Origin: Drosophila persimilis
Taxonomy: Eukaryota > Arthropoda > Insecta > Diptera > Drosophilidae
Direction: 5' to 3'
Assembly: GCF_003286085.1 (NCBI RefSeq)
Contig: NW_020825313.1
Span: 2,604,001-2,668,000, forward strand
DNA: 64,000 nt
The notes below the pieces were generated by a model. That model saw only the letters and a program-made list of their open reading frames with translations, was not told the DNA's origin and made no database searches. Shown here one piece after another: positions 10,593 to 21,838 of this stretch. The translations under genes and the position numbers were made by a program. Every line of letters starts with the position of its first letter. Position 1 is the stretch's first letter.

Positions 10593-11224
10593 CTTTCACT
10601 TAAACTTAGCGTACAATGGTTAGTTATTTCCCCGACGATGACTGAGGTCCGATGTCTTGAATGGAATTAACTTGGTTGAATTCTCCGACGGTGTCGCGAT
10701 TGACGTTTGTCTTCAACAGAACTGCCTTGCCTTCTTAGATGTAGACTATTTATATTATGATGCTCGGTTTGGGATTCGGATTTGGATTCGGAGGCGTTGG
10801 CTTCGACTTCGGCTTCGGAGATAGAGTACGTGACTCGATCGATATGTGGGAAAGGCGGCTTTTGATGAAAGGCTTCCGCTGCGTATGATCGGTGTTGCAT
10901 TACTTGGGGGTGGCTGAGAATATGGCCTCTGATTGGACAGCTAGGATGGCGCGGTTCTTGAGAATCGATTAGTAATTGATCTCTGAAGAGTGTCGTGATT
11001 CTAGTGCGGCTGGATTCTAGCGCGGCATCTATTGTTTTATGTTCAACTTCTAGCTTAGGGTGTTTGTTTACATTGCCTGCAATCGGCTACGCGTGGTCCA
11101 TTTCGAGCGTGAGATTGTTTATGGAGGTTCGAAGCTGAGGGTGTCGGATTGTTTATAGTATTGTGGGTGCAGGGTAATAGACATAGACCAGGGTATGCGG
11201 AGCATAGACTATAGATATATCACT
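10593..11224 (-). repeat. 3' LTR of G2, truncated by 45 bp
   Basis: It matches the 5' LTR at 26079-26739 through its full length, with some substitutions and a small insertion near 11010. On the minus strand it starts AGTGATATATC after a polypurine tract (AATGGGGG). The missing left end corresponds to 26079-26123 of the intact copy. Both LTRs carry an ATG-initiated 77-codon open frame starting MQHRS, discussed under findings. Confidence 0.85.
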
Positions 11225-11251
11225 CCCCCATTGTTAGATTTAAGCCTGTCC

Positions 11252-12756
11252 TCAGGCGATTATCCTTGGATATAGTTCAGGTGCGTCTAAAACTGTGCCT
11301 GCTGGGGATTCCTCGTCTTCGTCTAAGGATGTTTCTATGTGCGGGTCGGTTTTAGGCTTATTGCTTTTACTTAGATTAAACAATTTGTAGCTTAATCCTA
11401 TTATGATTATGACAAATAGTAGTATTAAGCTTACATGTAATACATTATTTAATCGCGTATTTTCTATTACGATTTCTTTGGTTTGCAAATAAGACAGTGG
11501 TTTAATTTTTGCTTTGTGCAAATTCTGGTATTGAGTTGGATATTAAGAATTCGCTTAATTGTACACTGCAATTATGTATTTTTATTAATGCGTTACCTTC
11601 TACTTTTATTTCTTGGTTTAAGCAATCTTGATTTAATATGGTTTTTGGTACTTTCCAAGTTAACAATATATGGGGTGCTATGAAACTTATTTGAAAGTTT
11701 TGGTGTGCTTTGGTGTATGGACATTTTGTTTCTATTTGTTTGACTATTCCTGATAACATTCATCATTTATTTTTCGTTTTGATTCTTTCTCATATACCTC
11801 GTTTTCTAGAACGTAATAATTGTTTTGCGTTAGGTCAGTGAGGATGTTATTATCTTCATCTGGATATGGGACAATTTTAAGTATAGGAATATTTGTGATC
11901 TCTCGTGGGATGTTGGAAATTATTAGTATTTCGTTAGTTTCTGATTTCAACCAGGTAGATGTTTTGATATTTAATAATTTTTCTAAATCGATGTGTTTCA
12001 GGTAATTCTGCCTTAATAATTTTGGATTAAAGATACCTAATCTTGTTAGCTGCATGCCTAATTCAATATCCTCTATGTACTCAGTAAAATGTTGAAGGTT
12101 AAATATTAATATTTCTAGTTGCTTATTTCTGTCATTATCCTTGTTTAATTTATTGACAACTTCTATGCCAGAATTTACAGTTTGAATTATTAAGTTTAAT
12201 TCGTTAGCTTGAACACTGTGGCTAGCCAGATTGTCTATTTTCCCTTCTAGTTCGACTTTATCATCTTGGTCTAACTTTCCAAATAGATATTTATAAATTG
12301 TGCCTACTGCATTTATAAGGCCTCTTTTGTTTTTGGCTATTTTTATGCCGTTGAATTCACGTTGCAATTTCTCGACTAAATATTGAACTTGGATTACGTT
12401 ATTAAACTATTAAATTGGGTTGCCTGGTCTAGTAAACTCTGATATGTTTCATCTGTTCTTGTTATATTAATTGATAAATAATGATATTCATAATTAATGG
12501 GTATGTTAATGGTATTTGTTTTGAATATGAGATATCCATTCCTTGAGTTGATGGGATCTATCTCTATATTCTGTCCGGTAGACTGTAGGACGGTTAACAT
12601 TAGTATGATTATAATCTTAATCATGTTGTAGCTCCGGATTCCTAGTACTCTATTCGTGTACTCTGCAATTATCATATTTACTTTTATTAGATTTGTTCTT
12701 TCTTTTGAATTTCGTTTTATAGTAGGTGATTTTCCTCCCTCTATTTTTCTCTTCAA
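11252..12756 (-). pseudogene. Errantivirus-type env of G2, frameshifted
   Basis: Four open segments in order (12756-12394, 12367-11744, 11759-11502, 11521-11252) cover an Env-like glycoprotein. A hydrophobic signal-peptide-like stretch begins MIKIIIILML near 12625. A basic cleavage-like site (KNKRG) is followed by a glycine-rich hydrophobic segment near 12330, and a C-terminal transmembrane helix lies near 11420, followed by an acidic tail. This is the layout of errantivirus envelope proteins acting in membrane fusion. The frame breaks show it is dead in this copy. G4 keeps only the C-terminal half. Confidence 0.75.
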
Positions 12757-12969
12757 AGTGCTTTTCGTCTACCTGCCTAATTTCCCCTGTTCTTTTGAAC
12801 GGGTTGGTTGTTTTTGTTTTAACTAGGGGTGCATTCTTGTAGCGTGTGTCTACTTCAAAGTCGATTCTATCGTTATTCTAATGATTGATCTTCCTAACTT
12901 TATTCAGTTCTATTTGCCTATTATAGTAATTGATTGGTCGCTCTGTAAGTGGAATATAATTTGTATTAT
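12650..12969 (-). pseudogene. G2 pol C-terminus: integrase remnant
   Basis: The segment starts with the linker after RNase H (TERPINYYNRQIEL) and jumps directly to the integrase C-terminal tail (NPFKRTGEIRQVDEKH). In G4 these two points are about 940 bases apart, so nearly all of the integrase catalytic core is deleted here. One stop is seen within the tail. It overlaps the start of env. Confidence 0.75.
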
Positions 12970-13264
12970 TGTTTGAGATGCCAAGCTTTTTTGGCACCTA
13001 TGTGTTTCAAAAATGAAAAGAGATAGCTAACCATAGGGGTTAGCATAGAACTAAACTATAGACGACGGCGTTAAATCAAAGTGATTGCCGAAGTGGCGGC
13101 GGCAGATCAAAGTAGTTGCCGAAGTGGCGGCGGCAGAGAGCCCCTTTAGCGGGAGAGCGCAGCAGCTCTGCAGAACGTCAACGTTTTACAACATAGGCGG
13201 CTCTCTCTGCTCATACAATAATAATGTTAAAGTTACGGTTATTCTTCAGCGGCTGGCCCGAACA
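12970..13264 (-). repeat. 3' LTR of BEL/Pao element 2
   Basis: It runs from TGTTTGAGATGCC to CTGGCCCGAACA (plus-strand reading) and matches 18003-18397. It lacks about 100 bp present in the other copy (after AAAATGAAAAG). A purine tract (ACGGGGGGAG) precedes it on the minus strand. Near the left end is a short inverted repeat GTGCCAAAAAAGCTTGGCA-like palindrome. Confidence 0.85.
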
Positions 13265-16200
13265 TACTCCCCCCGTTGGGAGCTAGTCTCTCAACAGATT
13301 CCTTAAGGGGCAGCAAACATAGCCGAGTGACGGCCCTCCTGATGTTTCCTGAGGATGTCTTCAGGTCAGCGACGCGACACACTCCGTCCTTGCCCAAAAC
13401 GACATCGACCACTCTAGCCAGTGGCCAACGCATTGGAGGAAGATTTTCGTCCTTCACCAGAACGAGGTCGTTCTTGCAGATGTTTTGCGCGGGGGTACGC
13501 CACTTCGCGCGCTCTTGCAAAAGAGTGAGATACTCTTCGCGCCAACGGCTCCAAAATATTTGTTGTAGTTGGGTGACCCGCTGCCAGCCATCCAGACGAT
13601 TGTAGTTCAGCTTCGTTAGGTCAGGCTCGAGGATTTGCTCATGGGGGCCGCCTAAAAGCAGATGAGCAGGAGTCAAAACGTCTAAATCATCAGGAATTTC
13701 TGAAAGCGGGAGCAAAGGGCGAGAGTTAACAATTGCAGTGATCTGACAGATCAGAGTGCGCAGCTCGTCGAAGCTAAGCACAGATGGTCCAACTGAGCGG
13801 TACAGGTGATATTTTGCGGTCTTCACGGCCGCTTCCCACAACCTGCCAGAAGCTCGTTCTTGGCCCCAACGAAGTTTGTCGCATTGTCCGACCAAATTTG
13901 ACTTGGCCTTCCTCGAGTGGAAGTAAACCGCTTTGGTGTGCCTAGAAACGATGCGGCGGTCAAATCCTTTACGAGCTCCATGTGTATAGCCTTAGAAGTG
14001 AAGCAGATGAATACGCTAATGTAGCACTTGATCGGAGGCCTTGTGCGGATTTCTGATCGGTAGAAAAAAGGTCCACAGTAATCTACTCCAGTGACTTCAA
14101 AAGCTCGAGATCCTTCCAAACGTTCCTTAGGTAGGTCTCCCATGATGTGTTCAACCATGCGCGGCCTAGTCCTGAAGCATCTCACACATCTGCTGACGAC
14201 CCTTGACACTGCCTTAACACCTCCAATGGGCCAATATTCCAGCCGAATTTTTTGGTAGCAAGGCGCGAGGTCCGGCATGGAGGTTTCTTTCATGATAATA
14301 TCTTATCAGCGCAAAGGTAATGGAATGTCCCTTTGGCAGAATGAGCGGGTGCTGAGCGTCAAATCCTAGCGATGAGTTGCCAAGACGACCTCCAACTCTA
14401 AGTAGTCCAGATGAACGATGAACGGGTTGAGCGAACTAATAGAACTGTATTTCATGACTTGACCATTGCGCCGAATCTCCTTTATGTCCATCCACAAATT
14501 TGCCAGCTGAATGTGTCGAATTAGAAGATGCGTTCCTTGCCGAATATCAGAAACGGTGAGTCCTGGATGCCTAAGACGATGTATAAATTTATGCATGTAG
14601 GCGAATTTGCGCTGCATGCGAAAGAATGAATTCGCAAATTTGCATCCGGACGTGAGATAGGCATGTGGAGACGTGATTAGCAATCCTCTCTTGCGAAGCT
14701 CCAAAGTTGCTATGTTGTTAGATGGAGATACAGGCCACTTATCCTTGGAGCCTAGCAAAAAGGATGGGCCGTGAGACAATAGCTCTGACTGGATAAGATG
14801 GTTGGGAAGCGAGCCTCTCGAGAGAATATCAGCAGGATTTAAAGATGTGGGAACATAGCGCCATTCCATGGCTGCCGTCAACTCCTGAATTGATGCCACT
14901 CGATTTGCCACGAAAACTTGAAATTTAGCTGGCTCGTCCCTAATCCAAGATAATGCTGTTGACGAATCCGACCAGCAATAGAACCGACCTGTAAAGATTC
15001 CCATGTCCTTTACATTCTGCATGATTTTCGCAAGCAAATGGGCTTCACTTAATTCCAGCTTAGGAATCGATATAGTCTTTAGCGGCGCCACTCGCGACTT
15101 TGAGCGCAAAACGTGGCTCGAAGACTGGGCTTCCCTGGACACGACATACACGCAAGCGCCATATGATTCTAAGCTGGCGCGGTTCTACGACCCTCTTGGA
15201 TTGATAAATCCAGTCATTGTTAGGTGCAAAATCTTCCTTCAGCAGCTTTGGAGAGGAATTTTGGATTGGGATGAAAGCCTGCCCTCAACGTTGCATTTAA
15301 CTTGGATGGACTTGAGAAATAGTTTGGCAAGCATTTCTTGGATCTCATTTCCTCGCTTGGTTCTTCGTGGAATCTCGCCATAGGATGCACTGATACAAAT
15401 TGTCGGGTGGAGACACTCGTACGCAGCGGTACATTTTACAAATGTCCCCAGTGAGAGCGACTGGATATGTTCGAAAGCGAATCAATATGCTAAACAATGC
15501 AGGTTGAATAACAGGGCCTGTCATCATCACATCATTTAGAGAATATCCAGTTGATGTAGCTGCGGATCCATCGAAAACGACACGGAGTTTTGTCGTCGTA
15601 CTGTCCTCCTTTAGGACACAGTGATGAGGCAAGAAATATTTGCAGAGGCTACGGGAATCAGGGTTGACTTGGTGCATATGATGCAAATCAATGTACTCCC
15701 TCATAAAGGCGGAATACCGCTCCTTGAGTGTAGGATTACGATCCAGTTTTCGCTCCAGACTGATGAACCGTCGATAAGCCTGAGCATAAGATTCTCCTAA
15801 ACGATCAGTATTGTTATTTAGCGGCAGACGAACTGCATACTCCCCGGATGGCAACCGTGAAAGGTGGCTTACGAAATGTGCTTCACAATCGTCTTCTTCT
15901 TTGGTATTCAACCCAGCCTCCACACAATTCTCGACTTCCCAAAACATACGAAGAGTTTTATCCAACCTTGCTTCCATCTCAGCTATCGAATCTGGACAAT
16001 TGTGCGTGGCCAAAAGCGCCGAGAAGGTATCAACCTTCTGTCCACCGCCAGATACGATCCACCCAAGCCGGGTCTTCTGCAGAAGAGGCAGTCCATCGGT
16101 GAGTTTGATTTGCCCTACGCAGAGGAGATCATAAAAAACGCTTGAGTTCTCCTAAGCTGAAGCTGCTGGGCGAACCTGGATGTGACGAGATGCAGCTGCG

Positions 16201-16350
16201 ATCCTGAATCTAAGATGGCACGACAAGGAACTAAAACGCCAGACCGATTCTTCACGAGAACCACGGCTGTAGCCAGAAGCACGACATCAGAGTGAAGACC
16301 TTGGGCAGCAAGAGAGGTAGACGAAGGTAGAGACGAGCTGCTAGCAGAAT
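13265..16350 (-). pseudogene. BEL/Pao element 2 pol region (protease to integrase)
   Basis: On the minus strand, a protease motif ILDSGSQLHLVTS lies near 16210, but the protease is cut short by a deletion near 16140. RT begins in the open segment 16013-15345 (LRVVFDGSAATS, ICKMYR). The part with the YxDD catalytic motif is missing. A short segment follows in inverted orientation, then RNase H (15151-14366: IPKLELSEAHLL, CWSDSSTALSWI, PADILSRG) and integrase (14293-13240). The integrase shows RCVRCFRTRP, VDYCGPFFY, WSDNATNFVG and a DUF5641-like end with NDLVLVKDENLPP. A frame change near 13850 splits the integrase. It is clearly non-functional. Confidence 0.85.
15166..15362 (+). other. Inverted 197-bp piece of pol inside BEL/Pao element 2
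   Basis: The plus strand here encodes FYDPLGLINPVIVRCKIFL and LDWDESLP, which correspond to the RT/RNase H junction of BEL pol (FDPLGLLSPLVIKGKILL in element 1). All other coding parts of the element are on the minus strand. The left junction is at the start of RNase H (minus strand SYGACVYVV) and the right junction is after CILWRDSTK. The segment is therefore in its proper place but flipped. Confidence 0.8.
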
Positions 16351-16351
16351 T

Positions 16352-17755
16352 TTAAGCAACGGAAAGAGTGTCCGGTTGAACGGCCAGATCGGGAGGAGTA
16401 ATACCTGGGCAGCATTGTGTTGTGGGCTGTATACTATCGAAGTGCAACAAACTATGATGCCTACCGCCGCATACTCGACATTTTCCACTATTGCATGCGA
16501 GGGTCCGGTGCCCCGGTTTTAGGCAATTGAAGCAGAGGGAAAGCTTCTTCACTTTCCGAAGATTTCCGAATATCTTGCACGAGTATATTCCATGGCCCGC
16601 TGAGTGGCAAAAGACGCATACAGACGGGTCGGCGGAAGAGTTGGAAGCTACAAACGTTTTCTTAACCTGCGTATAGGAATGGTTTTTTCCCACCTGATCG
16701 CTACTAGCGTGTGTCGCTGTAGCATATTCCAATCGCTCCATTTTCTGGCAGCGTTGCTGCAAGAATTCGAAGAATTCCTCTGCGGTACGTATAGCATCCG
16801 ACGATGTGTGCTCCTCCCATTTGGTTTCCGTCTTCGAATCCAACTTCTGCAGCAGCATGTTGATGACCATGAATCCTGAAATCTCCTCAGCAGTTCCCAA
16901 TGTCTGCAACGCTCGCATGTGTAAATTGACTGCATCCGAAAACTCCCGAAGCCTTTTAGCAGAAGGCGAGTCTACCCTCTTTATCCCAAGAATCTTCTTG
17001 ATGTGTGCCTGGAAAACAAGTCTTTTGTTATTAAAGCGTTTATTAAGCATATCCAGAGCCGTACGATAATTGGCACTGGAGAGCTCCAACGATCGAACCG
17101 AATCCAAAGCCGCATCAGCGAGGCAAGAGCGAAGGTGCTGGAATTTCTCGATGTCACTGAGATCCGCATCCGCTTCAATCACCGATTTGAACATTGCCAT
17201 AAAATCCGAGAGCTCGACGTATCCACCAGAAAACTTAGGCACCTTCAGCTCAGGAAGTCGCTGTTTGTGAGCCATGATGATGGTACTATGTCCGGAATGG
17301 CTTGGCAGAGTCGTAGAATGGGCAGCGGCGTGTGACTGGCTTACTTCAACAGCAGCCAGCAACTCAGCTTTCAACGATATGAAAAGAGTATCGAAGATTT
17401 CGCGCAGCTCACTCCCAATCTCGTTTTGATCGAGAGCCTCCAATTCATTATGGGCCTTATTAAATTCCTCTCGAATTTCTGCCAACATATCAAGGCGCAC
17501 CTCGACTTCCGCGGCGGTCAGCTTATCGATTTTATTCCCCGCGAAGGATTCGCCAAGCCTGTGCAATCGATCATATAATGACTGACTTTTACGCTTATAC
17601 AGACTCAGTCTGGAATCAGCCACCACAATATTTCCGCCCGCGCCTGTATTCGGATCGTTGTCCATGTTAACCGTTGTGCAATTCGACACAACAACGGAAA
17701 ATGAAATACCGCTTAAGCGACGATGTATAGACGCGAGAGCGAGAATGCAAGTCAC
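16352..17755 (-). CDS. BEL/Pao element 2 gag
   Basis: The open frame has 467 codons; the likely start is the internal ATG at 17665 (MDNDPNTG). It has a helical N-terminus, the DUF1759-like core (ELKVPKFSGGYVELSDFM, NKRFNNKRLVF) at about residues 165-260, and three cysteine knuckles near the C-terminus (CVFCHSAGHGIYSC, CFNCLKPGH, CRVCGGRHHSLLH). The protein would assemble the particle and bind RNA. It is intact in this copy, unlike pol. Confidence 0.85.
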   Translation of the reverse strand: MTCILALASIHRRLSGISFSVVVSNCTTVNMDNDPNTGAGGNIVVADSRLSLYKRKSQSLYDRLHRLGESFAGNKIDKLTAAEVEVRLDMLAEIREEFNKAHNELEALDQNEIGSELREIFDTLFISLKAELLAAVEVSQSHAAAHSTTLPSHSGHSTIIMAHKQRLPELKVPKFSGGYVELSDFMAMFKSVIEADADLSDIEKFQHLRSCLADAALDSVRSLELSSANYRTALDMLNKRFNNKRLVFQAHIKKILGIKRVDSPSAKRLREFSDAVNLHMRALQTLGTAEEISGFMVINMLLQKLDSKTETKWEEHTSSDAIRTAEEFFEFLQQRCQKMERLEYATATHASSDQVGKNHSYTQVKKTFVASNSSADPSVCVFCHSAGHGIYSCKIFGNLRKVKKLSLCFNCLKPGHRTLACNSGKCRVCGGRHHSLLHFDSIQPTTQCCPGITPPDLAVQPDTLSVA

Positions 17756-17982
17756 GAAAAGTCAAGAACCGCGGCTGCAGCTGCGCAGAGAATGAGAGAT
17801 TCGACTCTTAAAGTACCGGAATTTGTCTATAAATATTCCAGCCGCACTCTCACTGAATTTTCACTTTAAACTGTTTTTCAACGTGCACCCAAATGTATTT
17901 GTTGGTAGTTAAACTACTCAACAACAAAATATTGTATAAATTATAAGTGTTTTAACGGAACGCGATTAAGCAATGGTTTTAT

Positions 17983-18001
17983 ATCACGTCGGGGGTCACC
18001 A
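17983..18001 (-). promoter_or_regulatory. tRNA-Trp-type primer-binding site of BEL/Pao element 2
   Basis: On the minus strand TGGTGACCCCCGACGTGAT follows the 5' LTR after one base. It is complementary to the 3' end of animal tRNA-Trp (ATCACGTCGGGGTCACCA) except for one extra C in the C run. The match is from memory of the tRNA sequence. Confidence 0.65.
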
Positions 18002-18002
18002 A

Positions 18003-18397
18003 TGTTTGAGATGCCAAGCTTTTTTGGCACCTATTTGTTTCAAAAATGAAAAGATATTTTGGGTTAAACTTTATAATTCGTATTTAATCTTGGTGGCTTA
18101 GCGGAAGCCGATTACTTGCTATTGCCAGATAAAATTTATGCGAGATCGATATGCAACCAATGCGCAGAGGGGTTAGCATAGAACTAAACTATAGACGACG
18201 GCGTTAGATCAAAGTGATTGCCGAAGTGGCGGCAGCAGATCAAAGTAGTTTCCGAAGTGGCGGCGGCAGAGAGCCCCTTTAGCGGGAGAGCGCAACAGCT
18301 CTGCAGAACGTCAACGTTTTACAACATAGGCGGCTCTCTCTGATCATACAATAATAATGTTAAAGTTACGGTTATTCTTCAGCGGCTGGCCAGAACA
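18003..18397 (-). repeat. 5' LTR of BEL/Pao element 2
   Basis: It spans 395 bp from TGTTTGAGATG to CTGGCCAGAACA in plus-strand reading, and matches 12970-13264 with a length difference of 100 bp. It contains two tandem ~30-bp units (GATCAAAGT..TTGCCGAAGTGGCGGCGGCAGA-like) at about 18208-18270 that are also present in the other copy. Confidence 0.85.
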
Positions 18398-18691
18398 ATT
18401 ATCTTCTTGCGCGCTATGGACCGTTGCACAATCACTATTAATGCTTTCCCAGAGTAGGTTTTCGTTAATCTTTACTCTTGATAGCGCATCGGCTACATGG
18501 TTCTCCTTTCCTGGTAAATATTTTATTTTGAAGTCAAATTCATTTAATTTGATCTTCCATCGTTGTAGCTTCATATTTGGTTCCTTGAGGTTATTCAACC
18601 AAATCAAGGGTTTATGATCACTTAATATCTCAAACGTTCTACCAAACAGGTATGATCTGAAATAATTAGTTGCCCAAACAATAGCTAGTAA
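18398..18691 (-). pseudogene. G2 pol fragment: end of RNase H
   Basis: The minus strand reads [17 protein letters not shown], then [12 protein letters not shown] and [13 protein letters not shown], the RNase H C-terminal part of 17.6-like pol, nearly identical to G4. The fragment is cut on the right by the CR1 insertion in the codons for IEKE-LLAI, and on the left by BEL/Pao element 2. Confidence 0.9.
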
Positions 18692-18718
18692 TTTTTTTTT
18701 TTTGTTTTTTTTTTTTTC

Positions 18719-19009
18719 TTGGACGTTGACATGCAATGACTGCATCTTTCAAGAGGCGATGCAGTTACTGCACCGTCAAGTGGCCCGTGTGACACCAGCA
18801 AAAGGCTGTTACGCGCGGATCCTAGGCAAAACGCAGCCCTCCTCCCGCCCAACCGACCGAGGGGCGCTGCCGCATGACGCGCGGTGCGTAGCCGAACCAA
18901 ACGCGAACATGCAAGAAAGATAGCTATTATACTAACATTCGAGGAAAATTAGCACTAAACTTACTAAGAAACTAAGCATGCAATCAAAATACAAATACCA
19001 CTACAGTTA
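18719..19009 (-). other. 3' untranslated region of the CR1 element
   Basis: This GC-richer non-coding stretch lies between the ORF2 stop and the A-rich tail on the minus strand. A short inverted repeat (GCAATGACTGCAT / GATGCAGTTACTGC) near 18735-18775 could form a stem used for recognition by the reverse transcriptase; that role is inference. Confidence 0.45.
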
Positions 19010-21838
19010 TTAATTAAAAGAAAGGTGTGTAAGGATTAATAATTTAATAAGAGGAAGAGTATTAGTGGTGGATATAATATGGTAGAGGGAATTATAATCC
19101 GAGCATAAGACCCTAAACGGTTCATGCAAGGAATAATTCGATCTACAAAGTGGAAGGAACAACTGTATAAAATTTCTAGTCAGTCTAATAGGAATCGTGA
19201 AGTTTATGCGGCTCAACAGATCAGGGCTGTCTATGTCACCCCTGATCAAGTTGTGCATAAATATCACACCAAGCATTTTTCTACGGTTAACTAAGGATGG
19301 GAGGTTTACTAATAGTAGTCTACTAGAGTTAGATGGGAGTCTTACACCCGCATCCCAGTTAAGGCCCCGCAGAGCAAAGAGTAAAAAGTTTTTCTGTACT
19401 GATTCTATACGGTCCTGGTGTACTTTGTACTGAGGGCACCATACACAGGAGCCGTATTCTAAGATCGGACGAACAAGCGAGGTATAGAGAGTCTTTGTTA
19501 TATAGGGGTCGTCAAATTCCTTTGACCACCTCTTTATAAACCCAAGCACGCCCATGGCCTTATTTACCATGGTAGAAATGTGTTCGGAAAACTTTAACTT
19601 GGGGTCTAACATAACACCCAGATCATCCACCAGGGTAATTCTCTCAAGAGAACCCCCAAATAGGGTGTAGGGAGCCAACAAAGGGCTAGAACGATGAAAT
19701 GTCATAACTTTGCATTTCGAGGCATTAAGGTGTAACAAGTTTGCACAACACCATGACTGAAAGCTATTGAGATCGGATTGCAAGCGAGAATGAAATGAAA
19801 TGTCCTTGTACTGGACACAGAGTTTAACATCATCCGCATACATAAGTACTCAAGAGTATGTTAATACTGAAGGCAAGTCATTAATAAAGAGTGTGAAGAG
19901 TAAGGGGCCTAGATGGCTGCCCTGTGGTACTCCCGAAGAAACCTTTACTGGTAAAGAGAGGGAGTTTTTGAAGAGGACTCTTTGAGACCTAGAACAAAGA
20001 TAGCTAGAAATCCATCTCAGGAGGTTGGGCGGAAACCCTAAAAGGTCAAGTTTATGTGCTAAAAGGGAATGGTTTACAGAGTCGAATGCTTTACTAAAGT
20101 CGGTGTAAATAACATCCGTCTGTAAGTTACCTTGAAAGCCTTTAATAATGAAAGAGGTAAACTCTAACAAGTTCGTGGTGGTTGATCGCCGCCTTATAAA
20201 TCCATGCTGAGTTGGAGATATAAGTGACTTGCAGAGATGTTGCAAGTGCGGAGTTAAAACCTTCTCAAACAATTTGGGAATAGCGGATAACTTTGCTATA
20301 CCTCTATAATTTATTGCATCAGACTTGCTACCTTTTTTATGGAGAGGAATTATAAACGATTCCTTCCAGATTGGGGGGAAGCAAGAGGAATCAATGGACA
20401 GGGTGAATAGTTTAAGCAATGGTCCACACAGAGCCTCGGCGCAGTACCTGAGTACACAACCTGGAACCCCGTCTGGACCCGGTGAAAACACCGGCTTAAC
20501 TAGTCGAAGATCTTGAAGTAGGGAATATTCATTTAACAAGGGACTGAAAATGCCGTTCGACCTCGGTAATCCGTATGGGTACGGTTGACCAGAGTAGCGT
20601 TCCTCAGAATAGGTGGTTTGGAAAAACTGGGCAAAAAGATCGGCAATTGCCTGATCATTATTTGCCGACGTATTACAAAATGATAGCGAGGATGGGTGTG
20701 CGGACGTTCTACGCTTACTGTTTACGAAGCAGTAAAACTGTTTAGGGTCCTGAGAAAAACGTATCCTGCAACGAGATAGGTAGTTCTTGTAGCATTGAGC
20801 ATTAAGAACTGAAAAGTTTGACCGAGCTATTACATAGCGAGAGTGAGAAGTAAGAGAACCCACTTCTTGAAATTTTTTATAAAGTCTTGATTTTAAGTTT
20901 TTTAGACTGGATAACTCTTTGGTAAACCAAGGGGGTTTTCCAGATCTAATCGGACAAGAAAGCGGGACACAAGAATCAAAAAATGTGCCAAGAGCATTGT
21001 AAAAAATGTTTGTGCCTTTTGTGACATCAGTGCACAAGTACAAAGCGGACCAATCAAAATCCCTAATTAGGTTATTAAGCTTCGCAAACTCGGCTTTACG
21101 AAAGCAGCGGACACGTTCAGGTAGTCTACTCGACCGATCCAATACAGTTGGTCCTATGTCTAGCGACACCTCGAAAGTAGGGTGGTAGGCGTCTTCAGGT
21201 ATAGTGAGCGGAAGGGCTCGGGTTAACAACACTATGGTCGGATCCGATACAAAGCATAGATCAAGCAATCGACCCAAGGAATTTTTCACATGATTGACTT
21301 GAGACAGGGACAGGTCAAGCAAGCCGTCAACAAAGTCATGTCGTGACATGGGCACTAGGATACTAGACTCGTTTACCGAAGACCAAACAGTTCCTGGCAA
21401 GTTGAAGTCACCAAGAACTATCATACGATCTTTATCAGATAGCGAGGAAGCAACAGCGGTTAAAGCGGACAAGTGCTGCTCATAAATTGAAATATCCGAA
21501 GAAGGTGGGATATACGAGCAAGTAATGAATATAGCGAAAGCGGGAAGAATCAGTTTTACACACAGGAATTCCAGTTCCTGTTGAACTTGGACTGTGAAGT
21601 GTTCTGACGTGAAGTAAGAGTCCACTGCAATTAGAACCCCTCCTGCACGTCGAGACGAACGGTCCTTTCTAAAAGTTGTGTACCGACCTGCCAAAACCTC
21701 GGAACTAAGAATGTCCGGCTTTAACCAGGTTTCAGTAAACACAATAACGTGGGAAGCAAATGCAACACTATCCCGGAAAAGAATGCTGAGCTTACTACGC
21801 AAGCCTCTTACATTCTGATAGGTTACTAAAAGAGAAGT
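19010..21838 (-). pseudogene. CR1 ORF2: APE endonuclease and reverse transcriptase
   Basis: The endonuclease begins with YQNVRGLRSKLS and contains VFTETWL, VLGDFNLPG and the late YHPTFEVSL region. The RT contains PGPDGVPG, IIPLHKKGSK, NYRGIAKLSA, YTDFSKAFDSVNHS, SSGVPQGSHLGPLLF and YADD. The whole reading frame is open except for one in-frame TGA at 19850-19852, a few codons before YADD (frame preserved downstream to 19010). The C-terminal segment has FIKRWSKEFDDP and GSCVWCPQY. One nonsense change thus separates this copy from a full-length ORF2. No RNase H is seen, as usual for CR1. Confidence 0.9.

Larger units (their letters stand above)
12970..18397 (-). mobile_element. BEL/Pao LTR retrotransposon 2, inserted in G2 pol
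   Basis: It is bounded by two LTRs in the same orientation and flanked by a perfect 5-bp duplication ATTAT (12965-12969 and 18398-18402). The host pol frame resumes on both sides. The internal region encodes gag, protease, RT, RNase H and integrase on the minus strand. Internal deletions and one inverted segment make it defective. Confidence 0.9.
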
